Assembly (NCBI RefSeq): GCF_905220415.1
Contig: NC_059563.1
Coordinates: forward strand, 2,242,001-2,306,000
DNA from: Colias croceus
Taxonomy: Eukaryota; Arthropoda; Insecta; Lepidoptera; Pieridae
Length of the DNA stretch: 64,000 bases
Direction of reading: 5' to 3'
The notes beneath the pieces are model-generated. The model was not told where the DNA came from and did no database searches. It was given only the letters and a program-made list of their open reading frames with translations. Made by a program: the position numbers and the translations under genes. Positions 45,326-55,841 of this stretch are shown one piece after another; the stretch's first letter is position 1; every line of letters starts with the position of its first letter.

Positions 45326-45850
45326 TTATAACTAGCTGCGCTCCGCGGTTTCTCCCGCGTGGCTCTGCTCCTATTGGCCTTAGCGTGATTATATAAAGCC
45401 TTCTGACACTGAAAGAATTTTTTAAATCGGATCAGTACCGTAAAATGCTGTAACATTGCCTTTATAGCTCAACATTGCCTAAATTCAAAAAAGTTAAATT
45501 ATTCCCGCTGGGAAATGTTTTTTATTGTCTATGGTATTACTAAAAGCAAGTCGGCAATCTGTATGGCAACATTCGATCACACGTCACTCCAAATTTTAGA
45601 TAACAAACTGTCAGAGTCCGTTTCATTGTCAGTGCGGATACTCGCTTTTTACCGGCTCTCAGGAAAATTTCATTTTGTGAATATTTATGCTTTATTTTCT
45701 AGCGTAATATGTTATATAGCAAAGAAAATATGCTCTTTTATGTATTTTAACTGTTTTTTCTGTATTATATCTTAATTTAAACCGTTAAATCATGGTCGGC
45801 AAAGTTGTGTCAGATTTTCGCAACTTTTTACTCAACATTATCTAGGGTTA

Positions 45851-46622
45851 GGGCTGCCCCGTTTAATTTTTTCAACAAACTCTTTAATCGACCGTGGTTT
45901 TGCTTGTGTAATAATTGTTTTTTTTTTTTGTAATTGATCTAACAACGTTTTATAGAAGCTAGAACTATTGTTTCTTTATTTATCATCATCAGAAATTAAG
46001 GATGTCCAATTTAATTTTCTTTAAGTCATTTATAGTACTTATTACATGAGCAACCCACCCAAGAGTAGAAGAAAACCAGGGGCTAGACAGTACTCTGATT
46101 ATTCGCAGGAGATGCTGAATGTGGCGGTAGATTTAGTCACATGTAAGAAAATATCTTCATACGAGGCGGAGAAGCAATTCGGTATTCTTAGGCGTACTAT
46201 TCTTAACAAAATATGTAAGAATCTTCATGTAAAATCTGTGGGCCATCCTACAAAATTATTTGCAGAAGAAGAAAAGCATATTGCTGAGGTTGTTAATTTA
46301 TCAGCAGAGTTCGGTTGTCAATTGAGTATGATTGACTTGCGTATTGTTCTGCACGATTATTTAGAAAAAAAAAATGACCGATCGCAGGTTTTTAATGGAA
46401 AATGTTGGAAAACTATTTGTTGATCTCACTGCAGGCTGCTGTTGTAATTTTTATTACTTATACGTAATAGGTACCAACATTAAAATAATGTTATTACCTA
46501 ATATTATTACATATTTGTTTTCCTATGAAAAAATGTGATTAAAATTTAAGTACAACAATTTGATTTATTAAAAATATATTTGAATATTAAGAAAAATTGT
46601 TGCATTTCCTTTGGGGCAGCCC
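45851..46622. mobile_element. Inner TA-flanked element carrying an HTH protein
   Basis: GGGCTGCCCC and GGGGCAGCCC are the exact 10-bp ends, flanked by TA at 45849-45850 and 46623-46624. Its 772 bp contain the open frame at 46046-46423. Size and TA target suggest a deleted pogo/Tigger-like element. Confidence 0.65.
46046..46423 (+). CDS. Pipsqueak-type HTH protein, pogo/Tigger-like transposase N-terminus
   Basis: 125 residues. After a basic start (KSRRKPGARQYSDYSQE), residues about 20-60 fit a pipsqueak-type helix-turn-helix: MLNVAVDLV, YEAEKQFGILRRTILNKI. Residues 62-105 (GHPTKLFAEEEKHIAEVV, then LSMIDLRIVLHDYL) match the second N-terminal DNA-binding region of pogo-class transposases and domesticated jerky/Tigger proteins. 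The acidic catalytic core is absent. The frame stops soon after an A10-11 run (46367-46376), where slippage may have ended it. The start is the first ATG, and a short acidic tail is unlike the family. Lying between TIRs, it is more likely transposon-derived than a host gene. Confidence 0.75.
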   Translation: MSNPPKSRRKPGARQYSDYSQEMLNVAVDLVTCKKISSYEAEKQFGILRRTILNKICKNLHVKSVGHPTKLFAEEEKHIAEVVNLSAEFGCQLSMIDLRIVLHDYLEKKNDRSQVFNGKCWKTIC

Positions 46623-46888
46623 TACACCGAACTCACTTTTGTATGGGAGTTTTAAAGAAACATGCACAACTTTGCCTAGCATTGTAAAAAAAAATTTCTT
46701 GTGCTATTCAAGATTCAGTGAAGTCTGATGTGGAAAAGAACTTCATGGCAATATGGGTGTCAAATCCGTTACCAAAATACCTATTCATTTAAAAAGATAT
46801 TATGACAGGCAATGTTGTAGTTTTTACCTCAACTCTGCCTACGTTTTCAAAGCAATTTTTTGGTGCTTTATAAGTGTTTTTTTTAACC

Positions 46889-47190
46889 GACTTCAAAAAA
46901 AAGGAGGAGGTTATCAATTCGGCCGGTATATTTTTTTTTTTTTTTTTTTTTTATGTATGTACACCGATTACTCCGAGGTTTCTGAACCGATTTACGTGAT
47001 TCTTTTTTTGTTCGATGCGGGATGGTGTCGAATTGGTCCCATAAAAATTTTATTCGGCTAGGCCTAGTAGTTTTTATTTTATGAGCATTTTTGTCTGTAC
47101 TCGATGACTTAATTTCAATGTAGCAAGTAACTTTGATTCACTTCCCGGTAACCGATTGAGCTGAAATTTTGTATACGAATGTAAATTGGA
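46889..47190 (+). repeat. Dispersed repeat with ACCGACTTCAAAAAAAAGG end
   Basis: AGGTTATCAATTCGGCCGG, a long T run (46929-46952), then ACTCCGAGGTTTCTGAACCG and TTCCCGGTAACCGATTGAGC. I recognise the opening block as a common lepidopteran repeat. Class not determined. The frame across it is not a gene. Confidence 0.5.
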
Positions 47191-47333
47191 TAGCGATGAA
47201 ACATTATCATGACATGGAGCTGATCTGATGATGGAATCGGAAGGTGGCCATAGGAACTCAGTAATATATTGACTCAACTTTATCGAGTTTGGGCTCGTTT
47301 GATTCGTGTTGAAAAATACACTAAAAAGTATTA

Positions 47334-47623
47334 AATAAAAATAACTGCGTTAAAAACAACCGACTTCAAAAACGGAAAAGTAAGAAATAAAAAAGATTTG
47401 ATATTATTAATTACTACATATTATTTTTATGTGCTATTTATTAAATAGGTTTGAAGTCGGTGCCAAACACTAAGCACTTAGTATTAAGCCCATGCACCGA
47501 CATCAAACCTTTTTAGTAAATAGCACATAAAAATAATATGTAGTAATTAATAATATCAAATCTTTTTTATTTCTTACTTTTCCGTTTTTGAAGTCGGTTG
47601 TTTTTAACGCAGTTATTTTTATT
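47334..47623. mobile_element. 290-bp foldback with ~130-bp arms
   Basis: The left arm (47334 to about 47463) and right arm (about 47493-47623) are inverse with only about three mismatches. Both contain AACCGACTTCAAAAACGG and TTACTACATATTATTTTTAT. The ~30-bp centre has CTAAGCACTTAG. An RNA from it would fold into a very long, nearly perfect hairpin. Confidence 0.85.
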
Positions 47624-47824
47624 ACTAATAGCAAATGTATTCCTATAGCTTAAAGTCCAATATTGGACAGTAATTGAAAAAACATACGACTTTCTTAACG
47701 ATTAAAGATTTATCGAAGAAAAACGTCAAAATCCGTGCAAAGTTGCAGCATTTTACGGTAGTTCCTGAGTTTAGCGCGTTCAAACAAACAAACTCTTCAG
47801 CTTTATAATATAAGTATAGATACT

Positions 47825-48640
47825 GTGACAATTATTAACAAATCATTATTACAACAGCAGTAAGAAATCTCAACTGTCAGCAAGACACTGTCAATTAGCG
47901 CATGTACCCAAGATTGATCCTTTGTGTCTCCGGGACAATTAGTACAGAGATACTGTAATTAGTGTTCCTAATGTACTCTATCTAGGTATATCTAGGTATA
48001 GTAGGCTAATGATTCTTTAATTATATACTAGCCTAGTTTAGACGGGATAAACCATAGGTATTTTGTATGGCAGATATCAGGTTTCACAGAATTTAATTGT
48101 AATGTTGAGACGGGATGATACTTTATATAGAGCCCAAGTTGGCTTTAATTGTGAATTGAATCGTAGAAAATAATGAAAAATAGTTTAATTTATGAAGAAT
48201 TGACTAACATACATAACATACTCATTGTGCATTTATATCTCTAAAATATATTAAAGCATATAAATAGGTATATACAATTAAATATACGTATGTAATTCGA
48301 ATTGAGCTTGAATTATAAATTTTGTTGTATGTAAAAGGTATTAGTTACGTTATTTAATATTAATATGTAAAAGCAAACATTTCAACACCAATATTTTAAA
48401 ATACACAGATGGCTGTGTTAGTAGCTTTATGAGCCAATATTCAAAATAATTGCATCAGTTCCGTACATATCTCTATACATACATACATACACATCAATTA
48501 CGTACGTAAAAGCTAACATTGCATACATTCAACCAATTTATGTCCAACAGAAGACACGGTATTTCATTGTCTTCGGATAAACCGGATTACGTCAATTAGT
48601 GCAACATATTGTGAGATACGTCTTACGATATATCGCGACG
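47825..48640. other. No supported feature
   Basis: AT-rich with CATA repeats near 48477-48490; nothing else. Confidence 0.45.
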
Positions 48641-48645
48641 TTTAA

Positions 48646-48944
48646 GGCTTTTCCAGATATAATGCGTTTTTATCGCGCGTGAGAGCATTAATGATTAACC
48701 TTACGCTGCGCTAAGACGCCGAATCGTACTACGCGGTAGACTACCGTCTAACGGAGTAGCGATGCTCTAAACGCGCGCTAAGTATGACGTGTTCTATCTG
48801 TCACGTCAAAGAGTTGCGCACGCCTAGCGCCGGCAGTCTGTTTGGCAGTATACTTTACTGCGCAGTATAACACAGCTTGTTGCAAAACACGGCGTCAGTT
48901 TGCGCTCTGACGCATGAAATAAACGCTTTCTATCTGACAAAGCC
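48646..48944. mobile_element. TTAA-flanked GC-rich MITE, 299 bp
   Basis: GGCTTTTCCAGATATAATGC and the inverse GCTTTCTATCTGACAAAGCC, flanked by TTAA at 48642-48645 and 48945-48948 (piggyBac-type target). The interior is CpG-rich (e.g. CTAAACGCGCGCTAAG). No coding. Confidence 0.65.
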
Positions 48945-48954
48945 TTAACCTTAA

Positions 48955-49720
48955 GCTACAGAAGCAAATACAACTTTTACATTATGTTTACGTGTATGTT
49001 ACTGTTATATATTTGTGAAACTACGCTTAACTATGTTCATCAGCCCATAGTTCCCACTGCGGGTACAAGCTTCCTATTTACAAACTTTATTTTATGTTGA
49101 ACATTATGTGTAATAACAGTCGCGCTTTCAGTTGTGGACAAAACAAATTGTGATAATATTATCAACGCAAAATAGTGTTAAAAAGAATTAAGATATGAAA
49201 AATTACCAAGCTGTTCTTTAGTTATGAAATTAACGCGATTTTGCAAAACTTTTTTATTTGATTTTGATTTGTATATGTATAACTATTTGTGATGAAGAAA
49301 AGCGAAGAAAATGAGTAATTATGTAAATGTAAAATACATGTTTTTGCATTTACATAATTAATTAAATAAAAACTAAATGAGTATCTACTTAAAAGTCTAG
49401 TCTATAATTAATTAACATGTTTTTACAGTTACATAAATATCTCGATGGTACTTAAATAATCATCATTAATATTACTATGATATTCAAATTCAATTTCATT
49501 TGTTTGTTCAAACTAGAATATAAATAAAAAATCTCGAATATAGTTTCACGAGAAATCTAAAGATTGCTAAGACAAAGTCGTGGAAAATAGCTAGTGTAGA
49601 AGAAAAACGCTATTAACAAAATTGTATCTTTGTGTGCTTGAAAACTTAAAAACTCTCTCATTAAACAAATGGTTTTTGTTGACAGCAATTTATTTTATTA
49701 CTAGAACACAGCTGCAGCAA
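48955..49720. other. No supported feature apart from a CTAG stub
   Basis: A possible Helitron 3' end (GACAAAGTCGTGGAAAATAG, then CTAG) lies at about 49571-49593. The rest is AT-rich. Confidence 0.4.
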
Positions 49721-49724
49721 TAAA

Positions 49725-50137
49725 AACAGGTTTTAATAACAAACCGGTTTTTATATCGGAAATATCGGTTTTTAAAACCGTTCGGAGTAACTCTATCGAA
49801 TATCTGTTTAGTAATCTCTGCCGTTAGTCTTTCGAGTACGAAGAACTAAGCACCATTCAAAATTGAAATATTAAACAATACGTTCTTGGAGTGTTTCTCA
49901 GTGAAAATTCTATCAAAATTTCTCCAGTCGCCAGCCAAACTAAAAATATAATATTTGTCTCAGTTCAATTTTCAAAAGTTACCAATGCCGTATATAAAAT
50001 AATAATAACTTAAGAACAATTAAGCTGCTATCAGATGATAATAAATATATTCAAAATACGTTATTGGTTTCATTTTTTATGAGTAACAATATATAACCGG
50101 TAATTTAATACCGGTATTTTCAAAACCGGTGCTTATT
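49725..50137. repeat. Possible TIR element with AACCGGTTTT-type repeats
   Basis: ACAAACCGGTTTTTATATCG and TCGGTTTTTAAAACCG on the left face AACCGGTAATTTAATACCGG and TTTTCAAAACCGGT on the right. The ends are not sharp. Confidence 0.4.
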
Positions 50138-50139
50138 AT

Positions 50140-50830
50140 TAGTGAAGTGCTTTTAAAACGCCTTTGTTTCAATTTAACGTAAACATCAGTATTATTGACG
50201 GACGGTTGAAAATGCGAAAAAATAATAAATGGAATATTGTTTATGGAATTACAACATTGTTTTAAATTTTCTTTACATAATATGCACTTATAATATAATA
50301 TATAATATGCACATATCTTAAGTTCCTTAATTAAATAAATAACTTTAAGAATGACTGGAATGGATTTTCATGCATTTGCTTGGAATGATAATTAAGATTG
50401 AAAACATACATAAGATATCTGTATAATACTTACTTGGAAAAATAATATTTTATATAATGTTTAAAAGTGTTTTCATAACTTGATAGTTGATTTAAATAAG
50501 ATCGTGCAAAGCCGGGTCAGGCAACATGTCCAAAACAAAAAGATAAAACCTGAATATAAATTTTCAAATTATCTTCTCACATTTTCATGCATAGTAATGA
50601 ATAGAAATTAAGATTTCTGATAACGAAATTTGATAAGATATTGAGCATTGAGATTTTAAATGGATCGAACTTAATAATTATGATAATTTGAAAGTAACTT
50701 TGGTTCTAGATAGAATGATAATTTGCATGAATAATATCTATTTACACCAACAATTAAACTATCTATTTCTAATAATATGCTTGTGTCATTGAGTAAGAAG
50801 CCAAATTTAGACTCTACATAATTATATTTA
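50140..50830. other. No supported feature
   Basis: AT-rich; nothing recognised. Confidence 0.45.
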
Positions 50831-50838
50831 ATCTATTA

Positions 50839-51015
50839 GGCCGGTTGCAGAGCTTCACCGACCATCAGTGCGTACGTCAGTCGCGCTTGTCATATGTATG
50901 TATGTATACGCGTGCGTATGGTCCGTCTAGCTATGAACGGTTTTATGAATTTCCATAGATATGACAAGCGCAACTGACGTACGCACTGATGGTCGGTGAA
51001 GCTCTGCAACCGGCC
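50839..51015. mobile_element. TTA-flanked MITE, 177 bp, near palindromic
   Basis: The ~56-bp TIRs have one mismatch (starting GGCCGGTTGCAGAGCTTCAC) and TTA on both sides (50836-50838, 51016-51018). Relative of 25190-25596. Confidence 0.75.
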
Positions 51016-51444
51016 TTAATACTTTCTACATAAAAGTAGGCAATAAAAAATAGTTTTTGATGTTTGGCAAAAATATCCTCAATACAGATACCTAGTAAAA
51101 ATTACCTCAGACATAAGGTATATTAAAAAGTAGGTACGATGAACAAAATATAATTTAATACTGAATCAAATACCCTTCAAGCGTTTAGGGATTCAAATTT
51201 ACAACCGTTTTGCATAACGGAATAATATTTTTTAAGATACGCATCTGAATTCTGAATACTGTTTTAGATATTCAGGAATCTTTGATGTTTTGAAGCGAAA
51301 GTCGAAGTTAGTGTAAAAATATTTTTTGTGGGTAAAAAGGTGAGGCTGATGTTTCAAATTAATGCAAAAACGTTTTTCTGAACGCAAAGTTTTGACAGTA
51401 ATTTATAATAATACTAGTAGCATGCCTTGGATTTACTCGTTTTA

Positions 51445-51617
51445 AGGCTGATTTTTCAATCCTTGGTTAATACTTATTCTTCGAATAACGTACTAAACTA
51501 CCATTTCAAAAATGTATTCTTTGGCTGTATTTGACAGTTTACGGGTGACATTTTAATATTATGGAGTAGTACTTTATTGGGCGGATAAGTTTTAACTATA
51601 GAATGAAAAATCGGCCC
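51445..51617. mobile_element. TTA-flanked MITE, 173 bp
   Basis: AGGCTGATTTTTCAATCC at the left and GAATGAAAAATCGGCCC at the right, with TTA on both sides. Relative of 26237-26969, sharing only the ends. Confidence 0.65.
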
Positions 51618-51705
51618 TTAATCTGGAAATAATATTAAATAATTGACAAAGACATAGAAGCTTTCTAATGGATATATTTTATCACTCTAGTTACAGTTCT
51701 CGAAT

Positions 51706-51929
51706 GGTTCATTTTAGATCAAAGGAGCGAATGCTCATTCTAACCCCACTATGTCAAATTATTTTAGTGTAAACAAGCGTAGAGCATTCTTTCTTGTTCT
51801 TAGTGCGTTCGAAAAGCTTCTTTGCAATTTTCTAATACTGAACAACACTGAATACGAGTTTTCGTTTACACTAAAAGATCAAGAACGAATGGTCTTGCTC
51901 TAGCTCTAGGTTGTATGTTCGTTTAATTT
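51706..51929 (-). mobile_element. TIR element, GCATTTACATCAAACGAAC family
   Basis: The ends are diverged forms of the family terminus. The interior has ACTGAATACGAGTTTTCG and TTTACACTAAAAGATCAAG, as in 57639-57850 and 60911-61569. Confidence 0.55.
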
Positions 51930-51934
51930 ATACG

Positions 51935-52490
51935 GTAATAAAGGAATAAATCTAATCTATCCTATTTTCAATATTAGACTGGATAAAGATTAAAGATGTA
52001 CCAAATAGTTAAGTTTAAAAAAAATATATCAGAAATGTAATTTATTATTTTCTAGATTCTTTTACTCATTCCATTTCTTCATTAACAACTAAAGTAGAAC
52101 AAAACATAACCGGAATATAAGGTAATTAAGCAATTAACCTAATTAATACCGTCTCGACTCTTCGTATAAAATAATAATAATATGTTTTATTTGTACTACA
52201 TTTAGACGTAATTTATTCTAGAAATTTCTATCAAAAATTACTGCTTTATTACACAAGATTCTTAATCTGACTTATTAAATAGAGATTAAATTTCGTGTTT
52301 TATTATATTATTTCAAAATAAAGATTTGTATATGGATCTCGAAACAAGTTTATATTTATAAATAAGCATGCCACAAGTTCTTTTCGTTTTAAAGCTACGA
52401 ATCAAAACACAATAAAAGATTCCTCTTAATGGATAAAAGGTTTTAAAACGCAAGGGCAATCCACAAGATCTTAACAGCAAAGGGTCTTTA
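51935..52490. other. No supported feature
   Basis: AT-rich; a 97-codon minus-strand frame at 52313-52606 is driven partly by the tandem repeat beside it. Confidence 0.4.
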
Positions 52491-52492
52491 TT

Positions 52493-52562
52493 CCAGGGAA
52501 TATTTACCCCATATTCCAGGGGATATTTACCCCATATTCCTGGGTAAACCCCTATATTAGGG
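52493..52562. repeat. Short tandem/palindromic repeat
   Basis: ATATTTACCCCATATTCC occurs twice, 24 bp apart, then TGGGTAAACCCCTATATTAG with GGGG as a degenerate third. Confidence 0.65.
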
Positions 52563-52809
52563 GAAAAGTCTATTAATAATTGTATTGAATCGCAGTTCCG
52601 AAGCACGTGTCACATCTCAAAGGCTTTTCGCTTTGATATTTGATATTTTACCGCGATTTATGTTGTATTTAGGTCGAATAAACGAAACGAAAACACAAGT
52701 CGTTGGTTTGTTATGTATTTAGTAAGTATAAGTATACAAGTTCTGGCCCACGACTTCGCTTGCGACCTAATAATATTTCCATATGACTGAGATGTTTTGC
52801 CGCGTTATT

Positions 52810-52835
52810 TTTGAAGTGAAACTTCTATGACGAAT
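52810..52835 (+). repeat. Stub of the GAAGTGAAACTTC element
   Basis: TTTTTGAAGTGAAACTTCTA matches the start of the 41476 copy and stops. The tRNA-like copy follows 60 bp later. Confidence 0.45.
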
Positions 52836-52894
52836 GAATGTGTTACAGTCACATAAAACTGAAAGAATAGAATAAATTCGATTACTCAGGCGGG

Positions 52895-52969
52895 TCACGA
52901 GTGGCTGAGTTGGTTAGGCATCCGCCCCGGAAGGGCGCGAAGGATGCGGGTTCGAGTCCCGCCTCGTGA
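52895..52969 (+). ncRNA. tRNA-like sequence, solitary copy 6
   Basis: Same as the 14-kb array with one T-to-G change (GGAAGGGCGCG). Both Pol III boxes, the acceptor and T stems, and the T6 tract at about 52975-52980 are intact. Upstream is AGAATAGAATAAATTCGAT; downstream is one arm of the 60-bp repeat (52989-53047, one A shorter). No left arm. Confidence 0.7.
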
Positions 52970-53389
52970 TCGAATTTTTTCTATTCTTTATAAATTTATA
53001 TTTATAAAGCATTTGAATGCCATAAAAACCAAAAAATATAAATTCATGTTAAACTTACAGTTTTTTAAACTAAATAAGTTTAACTGTCGTTTAAACTGTT
53101 GTTTATAATTTAACGGTCGATTTTCGCTTCTAAGCTTTGACTCCGTTGATGTTTAGAACAAAGTGTTTGCTTTAAACTTGGCTAAGTGAAAAGGTAAATA
53201 TTTTGGTATAAATATTGGATGGCTATTGAAACATTAAAGCTATGGAGTGGACATTGATTTTTATTTATAGAAGAACAACATTATGTACATAAATTTTAGA
53301 CACAGATGCTTCTATTAAAAAAAACTGTTCTATTAGTCTACTATCTCACTACCACCTAGATCAAGCAATATACTAATGCTCTACCCTTC

Positions 53390-53554
53390 ACCGTTCCTCT
53401 AATTTAATTTCTCTCCGCCTACGTCCAGTTGTCTGGAAGAAATCGCTGCATAGCGATAAGACCGCCATTTGTTTAAATGTATTCTTAGGTTAAGTATTAT
53501 TGTAATAATTTTAAGAGAAATAAAGTATAAATAAATAAATAAATAAATAAATAA
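53390..53554 (+). mobile_element. 5'-truncated non-LTR retrotransposon tail
   Basis: GTCTGGAAGAAATCGCTGCA and AGCGATAAGACCGCC are words I associate with lepidopteran Jockey-like 3' ends. AATAAA at 53519-53524 is followed by (AAAT)n to 53554. The coding part is gone. Confidence 0.55.
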
Positions 53555-53559
53555 ACCTA

Positions 53560-54175
53560 CGTATTGATAAGGAAGATATAGAATACGACGACTTCTTTTG
53601 CTTTACAATTAAATAAATAGTCAATTATATCTCTTGTTTCATTTTCTTTCCGCATTGAATCCAGCACATTCTAATTACCATGCCGATATATCAACCACCA
53701 AACCATTAGGTTAAAAGTACGTAATATATTATTCCCGCTTACCCTAAATATTTGTGTATGTTTGCATTCATTTTTAAGAGGTGTTAAAAGTTGACTAAAG
53801 TGGGCATTGTTAATGTACCTACATTAATTTTACATGCAGCTGTGCAAATTTTTCTTTACGACGTAATAATACGTACTTTTCGTTAAAAGAAGTTAATGTT
53901 GCACTAATAGCGGGTCCGTGGTTTTTTTGTTCCCTATACACGACTGTTAAGTCGAATTTGTAATGGCAAGAAACTTGATGTTTACAAGCATTTTCAATTA
54001 ATAACGTTACAAATTTTCGAATTCACGAAGCAAAAGTGTAAAAATACATGTACAATAGGTATCAATTTTCTATAATAAAACGGATTTAAAACACGTTTAA
54101 TTCACTTCATGGAGCAATATTTTTAAACTTTATTGATTGGTATTTATTTCTATTTTAAAAAAAATATGTTTATAC
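53560..54175. other. No supported feature
   Basis: AT-rich; nothing recognised. Confidence 0.4.
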
Positions 54176-54178
54176 CAA

Positions 54179-54591
54179 CTAGATTTCCGCCCGCAGCTTT
54201 ACCCGCGTTTTCAAAGAAAAGCCTGCATGGTTCCCGTTCCCGTGGGATTTGCGGGATAAAAAGTATCTAATGTCTTATTCTTAATTTTCAGCTACCTACA
54301 TACCAAATTTCATTGTAATCGGTTTAGTAGTTTTTACGTGAAAAGTTAACAAACATCCATCCATCCATCCATCCTCAAAAACTTTCGCATTTATAATATT
54401 ACTAGCTTACCGCCCGCGGCTTCGCCCGCTTTGTCTGAAACCTAATAAATTATAGTACAAAAACCTTCCTTTTAAATCACTCTATCTATTAAAAAAAACC
54501 GCATCAAGATCCGTTGTGTAGTTTTAAAGCATACAAAGGGACATAGGGATAGAAAAAGCGACTTAGTTTTATACTATGTAGTGAAGTAGGA
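54179..54591 (-). mobile_element. Helitron family C split by family D
   Basis: CTAGATTTCCGCCCGCAG to TTCGCATTTATAATATT at 54400. After the insert the missing terminus AGTAGGA appears at 54585-54591 before T. The variable site holds (CATC)n. Confidence 0.75.
54402..54584 (-). mobile_element. Helitron family D nested in family C
   Basis: CTAGCTTACCGCCCGCGG to TATACTATGTAGTGA. It sits within the 5' tail of the outer element. Confidence 0.75.
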
Positions 54592-54796
54592 TAACTTTCT
54601 TCCTTATAATTTAAATTGTATCTGAGGCATATCAAGAATAACATTAAAATATAAACCAGGCCATAAATTGCAAATCATATTTTGTACATGTTTACGTGAC
54701 ACTGTTCAACTAGTGATGTGCTTCGTCTGTGAAATGCTATTAAAATAAATACGAAAATATAACAAACAAGTCACAGCTAATAATAATTATAAGTTA

Positions 54797-54965
54797 CTAG
54801 CGGTCCGCCCCGGCTTCGCCCGTGGTACATATTAACGTTTTCTCTACATAAGAACCATCCTCGTACTTCAAGGAATATAATAAAAAAAGAATTATCGAAA
54901 TCGGTTCAGCCGTTCTCGAGTTATGGAATTACAACGAAAAGTGGCATTGATTTTTATATATTAGA
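54797..54965 (-). mobile_element. Helitron family F, 169 bp
   Basis: CTAGCGGTCCGCCCCGGC to TTTTTATATATTAGA before T. Its complement looks identical to both copies at 58666-59003. Confidence 0.85.
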
Positions 54966-54969
54966 TAAC

Positions 54970-55435
54970 GTTATTTGTCAAATGTGTTTTTGTATATGTT
55001 GAAATTCCAATAACTGATGAAACAAGTATTTATAAAATTAAAAATACAACCGTAATCATTTATACTATTTTATACCTATCCAGTTTTCACTATAGATTAA
55101 AAACATATTTATTCATAAATGAAGAAAATATATGATAACCAGTCTGAAAAACTATATTCGGATACGATAACACGAACTTTAAATTTCAACACACAAAAAG
55201 TCAATTGACTATGTATATCTCAATTTTGACTTAATTTATTTCATCATTGGACTATTTATTATTTCATTTGACAAAAAGCATGGACTATTCAGCAATAAGA
55301 AAATAATAACACAGAAAGCTCAATTTTATTTCTAAACAAACTTTTGAACTCCAGTCAAACCATAGTCACGACGAAAACTCATTTGTAAAATGATTTGTAA
55401 TTCCATCTCTATAAGCGTTCGAAATTTCTAGAACG
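54970..55435. other. No supported feature
   Basis: AT-rich; nothing recognised. Confidence 0.4.
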
Positions 55436-55440
55436 ATTTT

Positions 55441-55495
55441 AAAAATCACAGTTAAAAAATAGCTGTGATTTGGAACAGTGAAATCACAGTCGTAC
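55441..55495. repeat. AAATCACAG hairpin with a third copy
   Basis: AAATCACAG and CTGTGATTT form a hairpin around TTAAAAAATAG; AAATCACAG occurs again after GGAACAGTG. Confidence 0.5.
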
Positions 55496-55841
55496 GTGAC
55501 TCGATCTACGTTACAACTGTATCGGAATAAACTGAAACGCTTCTCTTGTTCGATATTTTCTTATTTCACAGTTCTTGTATAGTTTTGTTCGGATATGCAT
55601 TCGAACTTTGTGTCAAGAGAGAAATACTGAAAATATATGGGCCATAGTATAGTAAATACATATATATTATCTGCTTTGTCATTGTCTTAGACTGCTCTGA
55701 GAAAGTGCAGTTTTGTGTTGTGAAAATGAATGTTGGATGTATTTTAGTTGTAATAGAGTGTGGTAGTAATTTTCTGACTGTGAGCATTGAGATATACATA
55801 TGGAGATGACATCGCCTACATCACTTATGTTCTGCTCAACA

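Larger units (their letters stand above)
45438..47758. mobile_element. TA-flanked TIR transposon, 2321 bp, unknown family
   Basis: The ends CCGTAAAATGCTG and CAGCATTTTACGG are exact inverses, flanked by TA (45436-45437; 47759-47760), with a clear pre-insertion site in the split Helitron. The TIR similarity extends to about 21 bp with mismatches. A 9-mer like AACWTTGCC or its inverse recurs at 45452, 45471, 45798, 46668, 46808, 46831 and 47737, suggesting subterminal protein-binding repeats. No full transposase is visible. TA duplication points to the Tc1/mariner superfamily in the broad sense, which is inference. Confidence 0.65.
45332..47820 (-). mobile_element. Helitron family B split by a 2.3-kb transposon
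   Basis: CTAGCTGCGCTCCGCGG to AAATCGGATCAGTA at 45437. It resumes at 47759 with TAGTTCCTGAGTTTAGCGCG and ends ATAATATAAGTATAGA before T. The two parts make one normal element. Confidence 0.8.

Noticed and set aside
45515..45775. 86-codon frame in the 2.3-kb TIR transposon
   Set aside because: No motif, AT-driven hydrophobic C-terminus; could be a transposase relic but nothing supports it.
52313..52606. 97-codon minus-strand frame with a repeated YPGIWGKYP-like motif
   Set aside because: The motif comes from the short tandem repeat at 52493-52562; no homology recognised and no splice or start context.
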